From: Actinomadura livida
GTDB lineage: Bacteria > Actinomycetota > Actinomycetes > Streptosporangiales > Streptosporangiaceae
NCBI RefSeq assembly: GCF_014648675.1
Contig: NZ_BMRO01000002.1
Span: forward strand, 157,053 to 221,052
Length of the DNA stretch: 64,000 nt
Reading direction: 5' to 3'
Shown: positions 33,201 through 40,621 of the stretch, piece after piece
How the letters are laid out: every line of letters begins with the position of its first letter
How positions within the stretch are numbered: the first letter of the stretch is position 1
Position numbers and translations under genes: made by a program
Notes under the pieces: generated by a model
Databases searched by the model: none
Seen by the model: only the letters and a program-made list of their open reading frames with translations
What the model was told of the DNA's origin: nothing

Positions 33201-34753
33201 GCTACGACGAGGCCCTCGCCCACGCCGAGGAGGCGCTCGCCGTCCAGCGGGAGATCGGCGACCTCGCGGGGGCGGGGAACTCCCTCTACATCCTCGCCCG
33301 GGTCCACGCGCGCACCGCCCGCTACGCCGAGGCCCGCGCGTGCGCCCAGGAATCCCTGGAGCTCTGCCGGCGGACCGGGGACCGCCCCGGCGCGACCGAC
33401 GACCTCCTCACCCTCGCGCACATCGACCGCAGGCAGGCCGAGTACGCCCGCGCGCTGCGCACCGCGCGCACCGTCCTGAAGGCCAAGCGGGCCATGGACG
33501 ACCGGACCGGCGAGGCGGAGGCCCTCACCCTCATCGGCCGCCTCGAGAACCGGCTGGGCGGCCACGACGGCGCCCTCCGGCACCTCGCGGAGGCGCTCGC
33601 GATCCAGCGCGCGACGGGCGACCGCTACGGCGAGGCGGAGACGCTGGAGACCATCGGCCGCGTCCGCTGCCGGCTCGCCCAGTACTCCGCCGCCCAGCGC
33701 GCGCTCAAGGAGGCGCTGCGCATCGACCGGGCCATCGGGGACCGCGCCGCGGCCGGCCGGACCCGCACCATGCTCGCCGACGTGTGCCGCCGCCGCGGCG
33801 CGCTGAAGGCCGCCGTCAAGCACGCCCGCAAGGCCATCGCGATCCTGCGGGAGATCGGCGACCTCGACGCGGAGGGCGCCGCCCACACCGCGCTCGCGCG
33901 CATCCACCACTCCCTGTCCCAGTACCGCAAGGGCCTGCGGCACGCCGGGATCGCGCTGCGCATACGCACGGACACCGACGACCGCCAGGGCCAGGCCGAG
34001 AGCCTCGACATCCTCTCGCTCAACCACCGCCGGCTGGGCCGCAACGAACTCGCCTCCGAACTCGCCGAGCGGGCCCTGGCGCTGCACCGGGAGATCGGCG
34101 ACCGCCGCGGCGAGGCCGACAGCCTCGCCACGCTCGCCCACGCCCGCTGGCGCCTCGGCGACGAGGACGCGGCCCTCGACGCCGGCCGGGCGGCGCTGCG
34201 GATCCGCCGGGAGGCCGCCGACCCGTACGGGGAGGCCGAGATCCTCGACCTGCTCGCCCGCATCCACCGCCGCGCCGGGCGCTGCTCCGAGGCGCTCGGG
34301 CTGGTCACCCAGGCGCTCGCGCTCCGCCGCGAGATCGGCGACCGGCACGGCGAGGCCGACAGCCTGACCACGCTGGCCCGCCTCCTGCGGCGGCGCGGCG
34401 ACGCCGGCAAGGCGCTGGACTACGGCCGGCAGGCCCTCGTCGTCCGCCGCGAGATCGGCGACCGGCGCGGGACGGCCGACACCCTCGACCTCATCGCCCG
34501 CGCGCACGCCGACGGCGGCGACCACCGGGAGGCGCGCCGGCACGCCCGGACCGCCCTGGAGATCCAGGCGGAGATCGGCGACCGGTGGGGGCGCGGCCTG
34601 AGCCTGCTGCTGCTCGGCCGGATCCACCTCGGCCTCTCCCGGCCGGACGAGGCGCGGGAGTACCTGGCCCAGGCGGCCATCGTGTGCGGGAAGACCGGCA
34701 ACGGGCAGGCCGCCGCGGAGGCGCGGCGGCTCCTGGACGCCCTGCCGGCCTGA
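30245..34753 (+). CDS. Giant NB-ARC/TPR regulatory ATPase (AfsR-like without SARP DNA-binding domain)
   Basis: 1502 residues from ATG 30245 (GAAGGG at 30231-30236); ATG 30269 is an alternative. A disordered Thr/Pro/Ala-rich N-terminus and the phrase NHFHGAVHVDGDIVQ precede the NB-ARC. P-loop HGMAGVGKTSLV is near residue 118, Walker B RILVVLDNA near 196, GLPL-like motif CARLPLAIRIA, and a winged-helix MHD-like region (YRLHELLSEYAAERL). From about residue 515 to the end are about 24 TPR units, exactly 40 residues each. NB-ARC/TPR proteins act as ligand-gated switches; lacking a visible DNA-binding or effector domain, the output must be through partners. Head-to-head with the WD40 STAND gene. 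Confidence 0.9.
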   Translation: MTGRRGPAMTRDAAATPEPARRPDPDTTPEAAAPEPTAGTPATAGKGPPANHFHGAVHVDGDIVQEKTVHLPPPRFVPPVRQLPAAPRDFVGREEELAAMDAARAAAGERGSAAVVQIHGMAGVGKTSLVLHWAHQNARYFDDQIFLDLHGLSPDAASPARALFRLLGDLGLAASEIPGDEGRRAALFRSLVAGRRILVVLDNAAGTEQIRPLIPGGRGCLVVVTGRSLLENLAVEFGAFSVPVEPLTIADSWKLAARLLGGGRGEREPQAVAALAESCARLPLAIRIATVGLAAGRFESVTSLVEELTGGGRLDVLALDGAGVAIRTAFDLSYDSLQPREQGVFRMLGLLHGYDFGAESLAALLAVPVEEARSLLGRLVRKHLVEPGTVGRYRLHELLSEYAAERLAREDGAAADAAARRLLDRYLARVREAAAAIAPSAVGPGSGAAEVSPRRAASSLAWFEEERAAVVAMARRAAERGEPALAYEFADALFQLLRRDKHGADNLEVHRLGLAAARAAGDRHWEARMLDQLAVVHCDRGNHDEAAEDARAAYEIFTGLGDHRLAGWALNTRSRAERQRCRYRDALLYGEHALRILTHEGDRHGVGQGLEQIAQVHWRLAHYRIALAHARESLRVHRELHGGDGEAAALEMISRVLRRLGRTDRALHYARRALAVRERLGDRRGQGEVLDSMSRTLRRSGRLREALRCARDSVRIREDIGDLAGMAMSLISLSRVLQTLGDRRGALDGANRALRISRDIGDLYREDEALSAIAAFHHDAGRYEEAIRHARHALAIRRRLGDEHGVASVLNLIAMVERRLGRHAEARRDAERAMALQRALKDGHGLGKTLNNLAEIERGAGRYRDALAHARAALAIGVRAGGGGGERIGQGESLATIARIQCRMGDHEEALAHAAEALRLQRETGDRPGQGVTLDVFARVAIRTGRYGEAAEHAAASLRIRREIGDRRGSAESIAKIALVRWHQSRYDEALAHAEEALAVQREIGDLAGAGNSLYILARVHARTARYAEARACAQESLELCRRTGDRPGATDDLLTLAHIDRRQAEYARALRTARTVLKAKRAMDDRTGEAEALTLIGRLENRLGGHDGALRHLAEALAIQRATGDRYGEAETLETIGRVRCRLAQYSAAQRALKEALRIDRAIGDRAAAGRTRTMLADVCRRRGALKAAVKHARKAIAILREIGDLDAEGAAHTALARIHHSLSQYRKGLRHAGIALRIRTDTDDRQGQAESLDILSLNHRRLGRNELASELAERALALHREIGDRRGEADSLATLAHARWRLGDEDAALDAGRAALRIRREAADPYGEAEILDLLARIHRRAGRCSEALGLVTQALALRREIGDRHGEADSLTTLARLLRRRGDAGKALDYGRQALVVRREIGDRRGTADTLDLIARAHADGGDHREARRHARTALEIQAEIGDRWGRGLSLLLLGRIHLGLSRPDEAREYLAQAAIVCGKTGNGQAAAEARRLLDALPA
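31781..34726 (+). repeat. About 24 tandem 120-bp units encoding TPRs
   Basis: Units share EIGDRRGEADSLxxLAxxxxRLGxxxEAxxHAxxAL at fixed 40-residue spacing. For example, the EIGD codons fall near 34090, 34330, 34450 and 34570, with a variant at 34210. DNA similarity between units is high enough to allow unit gain or loss by recombination. Confidence 0.85.
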
Positions 34754-34754
34754 C

Positions 34755-34784
34755 GCCCCGGCCCGCGGGGGCGGTGCCCGGGGC
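34755..34784 (+). terminator. Hairpin after the NB-ARC/TPR gene
   Basis: GCCCCGG (34755-34761) pairs with CCGGGGC (34778-34784). Confidence 0.45.
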
Positions 34785-34818
34785 GGGCGGCTCCCGGTGA
34801 TCCCGCAGGTCGGCGGCG

Positions 34819-34824
34819 TAGAAT
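34819..34824 (+). promoter_or_regulatory. -10-like TAGAAT upstream of the ECF sigma gene
   Basis: TAGAAT fits a vegetative -10. Downstream, TGTC (34843-34846) and CGTC (34862-34865) 15 nt apart resemble ECF-type promoter elements, so the gene could have both vegetative and autogenous starts. Low certainty. Confidence 0.3.
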
Positions 34825-34931
34825 GGGGCGGCGAACGTGTTCTGTCGGTGGGTCCGCCTACCGTCGGGAGCGACGGGGCCCGCCGGTGGCACCCGTCCCA
34901 GCGACGATGCCCAGCGAAGGTGACGACCACG

Positions 34932-35903
34932 ATGGCGAACAGCACTCTAGAGCGGGACTTCCAGGAACTCGCCGATCCGTACCGGCGGGAGCTGCTGGCG
35001 CACTGCTACCGGATGCTCGGCTCCATCCACGACGCCGAGGACCTGGTGCAGGAGACCTACCTGCGGGCCTGGCGCTCCTACGGGGACTTCGAGGGGCGCT
35101 CCTCGCTCCGGACGTGGCTGTACCGCATCGCCACGAACGTGTGCCTGACGGCGATCGACCAGCGCGGCAGGCGGCCGATGCCGTCCGGGCTGGGCGCCCC
35201 GAGCGACGAGCCCGAGCGGCCCGTCGTCGCCTCGCCCGAGGTGCCCTGGCTGGAACCCGCCCCCGACACCGTGACCGGCGCGGACGCCGCCGACCCCGCG
35301 ACCATCGTCGCCGCCAGGGAGAGCACCCGGCTCGCGTTCATCGCCGCGCTGCAGCACCTGCCCGCCAAGCAGCGGGTCGTGCTGATCCTGCGGGACGTCC
35401 TGAAGTGGCGCGCGGCGGAGGTCGCCGAGCTGCTCGACACCTCCACCGCCGCGGTGAACAGCGCGCTGCAGCGGGCGCGGGCGCAGCTGGAGGAGCACGC
35501 GCCGGAGCGGGACGCGCTGGTCGAGCCGACCGACCCGGCGCAGCGCGACCTGCTCGAACGGTACGCCAAGGCGTTCGAGGACGCCGACATCACCGGCCTC
35601 CTCGAGCTGTTCAAGAAGGACGTCGTCTGGGAAATGCCGCCGTACCCCGAGTGGTTCGTCGGCGCCGACACCGTCGTGCGGCTCATCCTCGCGCAGTGCG
35701 GCCCCGCCCCGGGGGACATCCGGATGCTCCCGACCACGGCGAACGCGCAACCCGCGTTCGGGCTCTACTCGCGCGACGAGGAGGGGGTCCACCGCGCCTA
35801 CCAGCTCCAGGTGCTCGACGTCACCGAGGACGGCGTCGCGCACGTCTCGGCGTTCTTCGACCCGAGCCTGTTCCCGCTGTTCGGCCTGGCCGAACGGCTC
35901 TGA
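34932..35903 (+). CDS. ECF sigma factor with C-terminal SnoaL-like domain (SigX5/SigG type)
   Basis: 323 residues from ATG 34932. Region 2 is at about 18-85 (ELLAHCYRMLGSIHDAEDLV, QETYLRAWRSYGDFEGRSSL, WLYRIATNVCLTAID). Region 4 is at about 135-190 (LPAKQRVVLILRDVLKWRAA, EVAELLDTSTAAVNSALQRARAQL). Residues 205-320 form a SnoaL/NTF2-like domain (YAKAFEDADITGLLELFKKD, MPPYPEWFVGADTVV) that in related ECF groups regulates the sigma factor in cis in place of an anti-sigma factor. Accordingly no anti-sigma gene follows; the next gene is pcaH on the same strand after 169 bp. Confidence 0.9.
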   Translation: MANSTLERDFQELADPYRRELLAHCYRMLGSIHDAEDLVQETYLRAWRSYGDFEGRSSLRTWLYRIATNVCLTAIDQRGRRPMPSGLGAPSDEPERPVVASPEVPWLEPAPDTVTGADAADPATIVAARESTRLAFIAALQHLPAKQRVVLILRDVLKWRAAEVAELLDTSTAAVNSALQRARAQLEEHAPERDALVEPTDPAQRDLLERYAKAFEDADITGLLELFKKDVVWEMPPYPEWFVGADTVVRLILAQCGPAPGDIRMLPTTANAQPAFGLYSRDEEGVHRAYQLQVLDVTEDGVAHVSAFFDPSLFPLFGLAERL

Positions 35904-35917
35904 TCAGGCGGCTGCCC

Positions 35918-35932
35918 TTCCGCTCAGCGGAA
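35918..35932. promoter_or_regulatory. IclR-type operator before pcaH
   Basis: TTCCGCTCAGCGGAA: 7-base arms TTCCGCT/AGCGGAA around one C, the length and shape of IclR-family operators. It lies 140 bp upstream of pcaH, and an IclR gene sits inside the same pca-pob cluster. Confidence 0.5.
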
Positions 35933-36072
35933 ACCCGGATGTGCCATCGGCGGCCTCTCCTGCCATGGTGGGCGGCGGCACCGGGCGGAGCTGCGCGGCG
36001 TTCCCGCCCGCGGCCGGCCGGGCACGACACCACAGAGCCGATCGAGCACGTCGCGGCGGAAGGGAACAGCGC

Positions 36073-36738
36073 ATGACGCATCCTCCATACCTGTCCCCGG
36101 GCTACAAGAGCACCGTGCTCCGGGCGCCCGCGCAGGAACTGGTCATGCCGAAGCTCGGCCCGGACAGCGTCGAGCTGGCCTCGCCGGTCTTCGGGCACCA
36201 GGAGCTCGGCCGGCTGGACGAGGACCTCACCGTCCAGCACCCCGGCGAGCCGCTCGGCGAGCGGATCGTCGTGACCGGCCGGGTGCTCGACGGGCAGGGC
36301 CGGCCGGTGCGCGGGACGCTGGTCGAGGTCTGGCAGGCGAACGCGGCCGGCCGCTACGCGCACCTCGGCGACATCCACCCCGCGCCGCTCGACCCGAACT
36401 TCACCGGCGCCGGGCGGTGCCTCACCGACGACGACGGCCGCTACCGGTTCGTGACGATCAAGCCGGGCGCCTACCCGTGGCGCAACCACCACAACGCGTG
36501 GCGCCCCGCGCACATCCACTTCTCGGTGTTCGGCACGGCGTTCACGCAGCGGCTGATCACCCAGATGTACTTCCCCGGCGACCCGCTGTTCGCCTACGAC
36601 CCGATCTTCCAGTCGATCCCGGACGAGCGGGCCCGCGAGAAGCTGATCTGCCGCTTCGACATGGACACCACCGAGCCGGAGTGGGCGCTCGGCTACCAGT
36701 GGGACATCGTGCTCGGCGACACCCCGATGGAGGCCTGA
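36073..36738 (+). CDS. pcaH: Protocatechuate 3,4-dioxygenase beta subunit
   Basis: 221 residues from ATG 36073 (GGAAGGG upstream). Intradiol dioxygenase that opens protocatechuate to 3-carboxy-cis,cis-muconate with non-haem Fe(III). All four iron ligands are found at the family spacing: Y95 (AGRYAH), Y134 (GAYPWRN), H147 and H149 (AHIHFS); gaps 39, 13 and 2 equal those of the Pseudomonas enzyme. The N-terminal PPYLSPGYKSTVLRAP is the typical beta-subunit arm. First gene of pcaHGBDC, preceded by an IclR-type dyad. Confidence 0.95.
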   Translation: MTHPPYLSPGYKSTVLRAPAQELVMPKLGPDSVELASPVFGHQELGRLDEDLTVQHPGEPLGERIVVTGRVLDGQGRPVRGTLVEVWQANAAGRYAHLGDIHPAPLDPNFTGAGRCLTDDDGRYRFVTIKPGAYPWRNHHNAWRPAHIHFSVFGTAFTQRLITQMYFPGDPLFAYDPIFQSIPDERAREKLICRFDMDTTEPEWALGYQWDIVLGDTPMEA

Positions 36739-37304
36739 TGACCACCGCTTCGCACGACGGCGCCCCCGGACCCACGCCGTCGCAGACCGTCGGCCCGTTC
36801 TTCGGCTACGCGCTGCCGTACGAGACCGGCCCGCGCGTCGTGCCGGGCTGGCGCCCGGACGCGATCGACGTGCGCGGCCGGGTCCTGGACGGCGCCGGGG
36901 AGCCCGTCCCCGACGCGCTGCTGGAGATCTGGCAGGCCGACGAGAGCGGGCGGATCCCGCGGCGGCCGGGCGGCATCGTCCGGGACGGGCACGACTTCTC
37001 CGGGTTCGGCCGGTGCGGCACCGACGCGGACGGCGCCTTCTGGTTCACCACCGTCAAGCCCGGCGCGGTCGGCGACGGCGCCCCCTGCATCGCCGTCCTG
37101 GTCTTCGCCCGGGGCCTGCTCAAGCCCGTCTTCACCCGGCTGTACTTCCCCGAGGACGAGACCGCCCACGCCGCCGACCCGCTGCTCGGCGCCGTGCCCG
37201 CCGAGCGGCGCGCGACCCTGATCGCCGCGCGCGAGGGGGAGCGGAGGTACCGCTTCGACATCCGCCTGCAGGGGGATCGGGAGACGGTCTTCCTTGGCTT
37301 CTGA
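36738..37304 (+). CDS. pcaG: Protocatechuate 3,4-dioxygenase alpha subunit
   Basis: 188 residues; its ATG shares one base with the pcaH stop (TGATG). The alpha subunit has the same barrel as pcaH but no iron site, as is normal: the His pair is replaced (GAPCIAVLVFARGLLKP). Conserved motifs are PSQTVGPFFGYALPY at the N-terminus and LEIWQADESGRIP in the core. It forms the (alpha-beta-Fe) dioxygenase with PcaH and helps shape the substrate pocket. Confidence 0.95.
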   Translation: MTTASHDGAPGPTPSQTVGPFFGYALPYETGPRVVPGWRPDAIDVRGRVLDGAGEPVPDALLEIWQADESGRIPRRPGGIVRDGHDFSGFGRCGTDADGAFWFTTVKPGAVGDGAPCIAVLVFARGLLKPVFTRLYFPEDETAHAADPLLGAVPAERRATLIAAREGERRYRFDIRLQGDRETVFLGF

Positions 37305-38496
37305 GGAACGCGGCCCCGCGCGGCCGGACGCCGCGCCGCTCGACGCGGGCCTGCTGTCGCCCGTCCGCGCGGGGACCGAGGCCGAGGCCGCGACGGGCGA
37401 CGCGGCCTACCTGGCCGCGATGCTGGACGCCGAGGCCGCCCTCGCCAGGGCCCAGGCCCGCCTCGGCATCATCCCGGCGGACGCGGCCGCCGCGATCGGC
37501 GCCGCCGCCGCCGACGCGGGCCGCTTCGACGCGGCCGACCTCGCCCGCCGGGCGCGCGGCTCCGGCAACCCGGTCGTCCCGCTGGTCGCGGACCTGCGGG
37601 CGCTCGCCGGCCCGGCCGGGCGGCACGTCCACCGCGGCGCCACCAGCCAGGACATCGCCGACACCGGCGCCATGCTCGTCGCGGCCCGGACCAGGCGCGT
37701 CGTCCTCGCCCACCTCGACCGGGCACTGGACGCGCTGGCCGGGCTCGCGGCGCGGTACCGCGACACCCCGATGCCGGCCCGCACGCTGGGGCGGCAGGCG
37801 CTGCCGACGACGTTCGGCGCGAAGGCGGCGAACTGGCTGCTGGGCTGCCTGGAGGCCCGCGGCCGCCTCGCCGCGCTGCCGCTGCCGGTGCAGCTCGGCG
37901 GCCCGGCCGGGACGCTCGACGCGTTCGGCGACCGGGCGTTCGACCTCGTCGCGGCCTTCGCGGAGGAGACGGGGCTGGACCGCCCCGTCCTGCCGTGGCA
38001 CACCCGCCGCACGCCGGTCGCGGAGCTCGCGTCGGCGCTGGCGCTGACCGCCGGGGCCCTCGGCAAGATCGCGACCGACGTGTGGCTGCTGTCGCAGAGC
38101 GAGGTCGGCGAGGTCGCCGAGCCCGCCGGGGAGGGCAGGGGCGGCTCGTCGTCCATGCCGCACAAGCGCAACCCGGCCATGTCCGCCCTGATCCGCTCGG
38201 CCGCCCTGCAGGTCCCCGCGCAGGCGCAGGTCGTGCTGGCCGCGCAGGCCGCGCCGCACGAGCGGCCGGCGGGGGAGTGGCACGCCGAGTGGCAGCCGCT
38301 GCGCGAGAGCCTGCGGCTCACCGGCGGCGCCGCGGAGACGGCCGCCGAGCTGCTCGGCGGCCTGGAGGTGTCGCCCGCGCTGATGCGCGCCGACCTCGAC
38401 GACCTGCTGGACGTGCTCGGCGACGACCCGGGGACCGGCGCGGCCGCCGCCCTCGTCGACCGGGCCCTCGACGCCTACCGGAGGAGCCGCGCGTGA
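37294..38496 (+). CDS. pcaB: 3-Carboxy-cis,cis-muconate cycloisomerase
   Basis: 400 residues from TTG 37294, which overlaps the pcaG end by 11 bp. Fumarase/aspartase superfamily; the signature GGSSSMPHKRNPAMSALIR contains the mobile catalytic Ser loop. It cyclises carboxymuconate to 4-carboxymuconolactone. The HVHRGATSQDIADTGAML stretch is the second conserved region. The length (400) is on the short side for bacterial PcaB (about 400-450). The rare TTG start and overlap suggest translation coupled to pcaG. Confidence 0.93.
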   Translation: MASEERGPARPDAAPLDAGLLSPVRAGTEAEAATGDAAYLAAMLDAEAALARAQARLGIIPADAAAAIGAAAADAGRFDAADLARRARGSGNPVVPLVADLRALAGPAGRHVHRGATSQDIADTGAMLVAARTRRVVLAHLDRALDALAGLAARYRDTPMPARTLGRQALPTTFGAKAANWLLGCLEARGRLAALPLPVQLGGPAGTLDAFGDRAFDLVAAFAEETGLDRPVLPWHTRRTPVAELASALALTAGALGKIATDVWLLSQSEVGEVAEPAGEGRGGSSSMPHKRNPAMSALIRSAALQVPAQAQVVLAAQAAPHERPAGEWHAEWQPLRESLRLTGGAAETAAELLGGLEVSPALMRADLDDLLDVLGDDPGTGAAAALVDRALDAYRRSRA

Positions 38497-39287
38497 CCGG
38501 CCCGCCCGCACCGGCGGGAGCCCCGCCGCAGTACCGCCTCGACGGCCCGGCGGACGCGCCCCTCGTCGTCCTCGGCCCGTCCCTCGGCACGTCCATGGAC
38601 CTGTGGCTCCCGCAATTGCCCGCGCTGCACCGCGGCTGGCGGACGCTGCGCTACGACCTGCCCGGCCACGGCGGCGCGCCGCCGCCCGCCGGCCCGTTCA
38701 CCGTCGAGGACCTCGCGGACGGCCTCGTCCGCCTGCTGGACGACCTCGGCGCCGACCGGGCCGCCTACGCCGGGGTGTCGCTCGGCGGCGCCGTCGGCAC
38801 CGCCCTCGCGCTCCGCGCGCCGGAGCGGGTCGCGAGCCTCGTGCTGTGCTGCACGTCCCCGCGCTTCGGCGAGCCGGGCCCCTGGCACGAGCGGGCCGCG
38901 CTCGTCCGCCGGGAGGGCGTCGGGCCGGTGGCGGACACGGCGGCCGGACGCTGGTTCACCCCCGGGTTCACCGGCGCGGAACCGTACGTCGCGATGCTCC
39001 GCGCGACCTCCCCGGAGGGGTACGCGGGCTGCTGCGAGGCGCTCGCGCGGTTCGACGCCACCGGCCGGCTCGGGGAGATCACCGCGCCGACCCTGGTGAT
39101 CGCCGGGGCGCAGGACGGGCCGACGCCGCCCGCGGGCCACGCCGACCGGCTGGCCGGCGGCATCCCGGGCGCCCGCCTCACCGTCGTCGACGGAGCCGCG
39201 CACCTCGCCGGCGCGGAGCGGCCGGGCCCGGTCACCGAGGCGATCACCGCCCATCTCGACGCCACATGGAAGGGAGCGGGCCGATGA
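38493..39287 (+). CDS. pcaD: 3-Oxoadipate enol-lactonase
   Basis: 264 residues from GTG 38493, overlapping the pcaB stop (GTGA). Alpha/beta hydrolase with nucleophile S96 in AGVSLGGAVG, Asp in AGAQDGP and His in GAAHLAG. It hydrolyses 3-oxoadipate enol-lactone to 3-oxoadipate. In many actinobacteria PcaD and PcaC are fused as PcaL; here they remain separate but overlap by ATGA, giving an unfused version of the same order. Confidence 0.93.
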   Translation: MTGPPAPAGAPPQYRLDGPADAPLVVLGPSLGTSMDLWLPQLPALHRGWRTLRYDLPGHGGAPPPAGPFTVEDLADGLVRLLDDLGADRAAYAGVSLGGAVGTALALRAPERVASLVLCCTSPRFGEPGPWHERAALVRREGVGPVADTAAGRWFTPGFTGAEPYVAMLRATSPEGYAGCCEALARFDATGRLGEITAPTLVIAGAQDGPTPPAGHADRLAGGIPGARLTVVDGAAHLAGAERPGPVTEAITAHLDATWKGAGR

Positions 39288-39679
39288 GCGAGGAGGCCCT
39301 CACCGGCAGGGAGCGGCACGCGCGCGGCATGAAGGCGCGCCGCGAGGTCCTCGGGGACGCGCACGTCGACCGCGCCGAGGCCCGCAAGGACGGCTTCACC
39401 GCCGACTTCCAGGACATGATCACCCGCTACGCGTGGGGGGAGATCTGGAGCCGCCCCGGACTGGACCGCAGGACGCGCAGCTGCATCACGCTGACCGCCA
39501 TGGTCGCCGGCGGCCACCTGGAGGAGCTGGCGATGCACGTGCGGGCCGCGCTCCGCAACGGGCTGACCCACGACGAGATCAAGGAGGTGCTCCTGCAGAC
39601 GGCGATCTATTGTGGAGTGCCGGCCGCGAACTCGGCGTTCGCCGTCGCCCAGCGGGTGCTCACCGAGCAGCAGGAGTGA
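39284..39679 (+). CDS. pcaC: 4-Carboxymuconolactone decarboxylase
   Basis: 131 residues, ATGA overlap with pcaD. AhpD-like/CMD fold: DFQDMITRYAWGEIWSRPGL, RSCITLTAMVAGGHLEEL, and the helix HDEIKEVLLQTAIYCGVPAA with the conserved residues of decarboxylases. It converts 4-carboxymuconolactone to 3-oxoadipate enol-lactone, the step before PcaD. Last structural gene of the pcaHGBDC run. Confidence 0.94.
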   Translation: MSEEALTGRERHARGMKARREVLGDAHVDRAEARKDGFTADFQDMITRYAWGEIWSRPGLDRRTRSCITLTAMVAGGHLEELAMHVRAALRNGLTHDEIKEVLLQTAIYCGVPAANSAFAVAQRVLTEQQE

Positions 39680-39705
39680 CGGCGCGGAGCCGGCGGAGGA
39701 ACCAC

Positions 39706-40569
39706 GTGGGACGGGAGACGGCGGGCGGCGGCCCTGCGAGCGGCACCGGGGGCGGTACCGCGGGCGGCGGGGCGGGCCCCGCGCGGCCGGTCAGCGTGGC
39801 GGGCAAGGTGATGGCCATCCTGAACGCATTCGCGCAGGGCGGCGTCCGCCTCAGCCTGAGCGAGATCTGCCGACGCTCCGGCCTGCCGCTCGCGACCGGC
39901 CACCGCCTCGTGGGGGAGCTGGCCGAGGGCGGGTTCCTGGAACGGGTCCCCGACGGCACCTACCGCATCGGGACGCGGCTGTGGCGCATCGGCAGCCAGG
40001 CCCCCGCCGTCATGGGCCTGCGGGAGCTGGCGCTGCCGCACATGGAGGACCTGTACGAGGCGACGCACGACAACGTGCAGCTCGGCGTGCTGCGCGACGG
40101 CCACGCGCTGATCGTCGAGCGGCTGCGGGGGCGGCGGTCGGTGCCGGTCGTGACGCAGGTCGGCGGAATGCTGCCGCTGCACACCACCGGTGTCGGGCAG
40201 GTGCTGCTGGCGTACGCGCCGCCCGAGGTCCGCGAGCGGGTCCTCGCCGGCGAGCTGCCCCGGCACGCGGTCCGCACCATCACCGACCCGGACGAGCTGC
40301 GCCGCTGCGTCGAGCGGGTCCGCCGCGACGGCTACGCGCTGACCCGCGACGAGATGACGCTCGGCGCGTCGTCCGCCGGCGTGCCGGTGCGGGACGGGGC
40401 GGGGGAGGTGGTCGCGGCGCTGTCGCTGGTGTCCGGGACGCGCGGCGCCGACCTGCGGCGGCTGCTCCCGCCGCTGACGACGGCGGCGCGGGCCCTGTCC
40501 CGGGACGTCGCCGCGCACTGGCACGGACATTCCGATATGTTCTCCGCCGGACGGAACACCGGCGCGTGA
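39706..40569 (+). CDS. IclR-family regulator of the pca/pob genes
   Basis: 287 residues from GTG 39706 (GGAGGA at 39695-39700). After a Gly-rich leader, residues about 30-85 are the IclR winged HTH (VMAILNAFAQGGVRLSLSEI, CRRSGLPLATGHRLVGELAE). The C-terminal effector domain follows (DNVQLGVLRDGHALIVERLR, LPLHTTGVGQVLLAY). In position and type it resembles PcaR/PcaU/PobR-like regulators of protocatechuate or 4-hydroxybenzoate catabolism, which answer to pathway intermediates. Only 26 bp follow pcaC, so it may be cotranscribed with the operon it controls. Confidence 0.88.
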   Translation: MGRETAGGGPASGTGGGTAGGGAGPARPVSVAGKVMAILNAFAQGGVRLSLSEICRRSGLPLATGHRLVGELAEGGFLERVPDGTYRIGTRLWRIGSQAPAVMGLRELALPHMEDLYEATHDNVQLGVLRDGHALIVERLRGRRSVPVVTQVGGMLPLHTTGVGQVLLAYAPPEVRERVLAGELPRHAVRTITDPDELRRCVERVRRDGYALTRDEMTLGASSAGVPVRDGAGEVVAALSLVSGTRGADLRRLLPPLTTAARALSRDVAAHWHGHSDMFSAGRNTGA

Positions 40570-40621
40570 ACCCGCGGCGGCGCGCGGTGAGAGCCGGGCC
40601 GCCCGACGAGGAGGAGGCTTG

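Noticed and set aside
25480-34800. A plus-strand open frame of over 3000 codons
   Set aside because: It crosses the zinc dehydrogenase, runs antisense through the WD40 gene and out of frame through the TPR gene. The translation is Arg/Pro/Ala-rich with no motifs, an artefact of GC bias.
30125-34945. A minus-strand open frame of about 1600 codons opposite the NB-ARC/TPR gene
   Set aside because: It is antisense to a protein with clear P-loop and TPR motifs. Its own periodicity only mirrors the 120-bp repeat.
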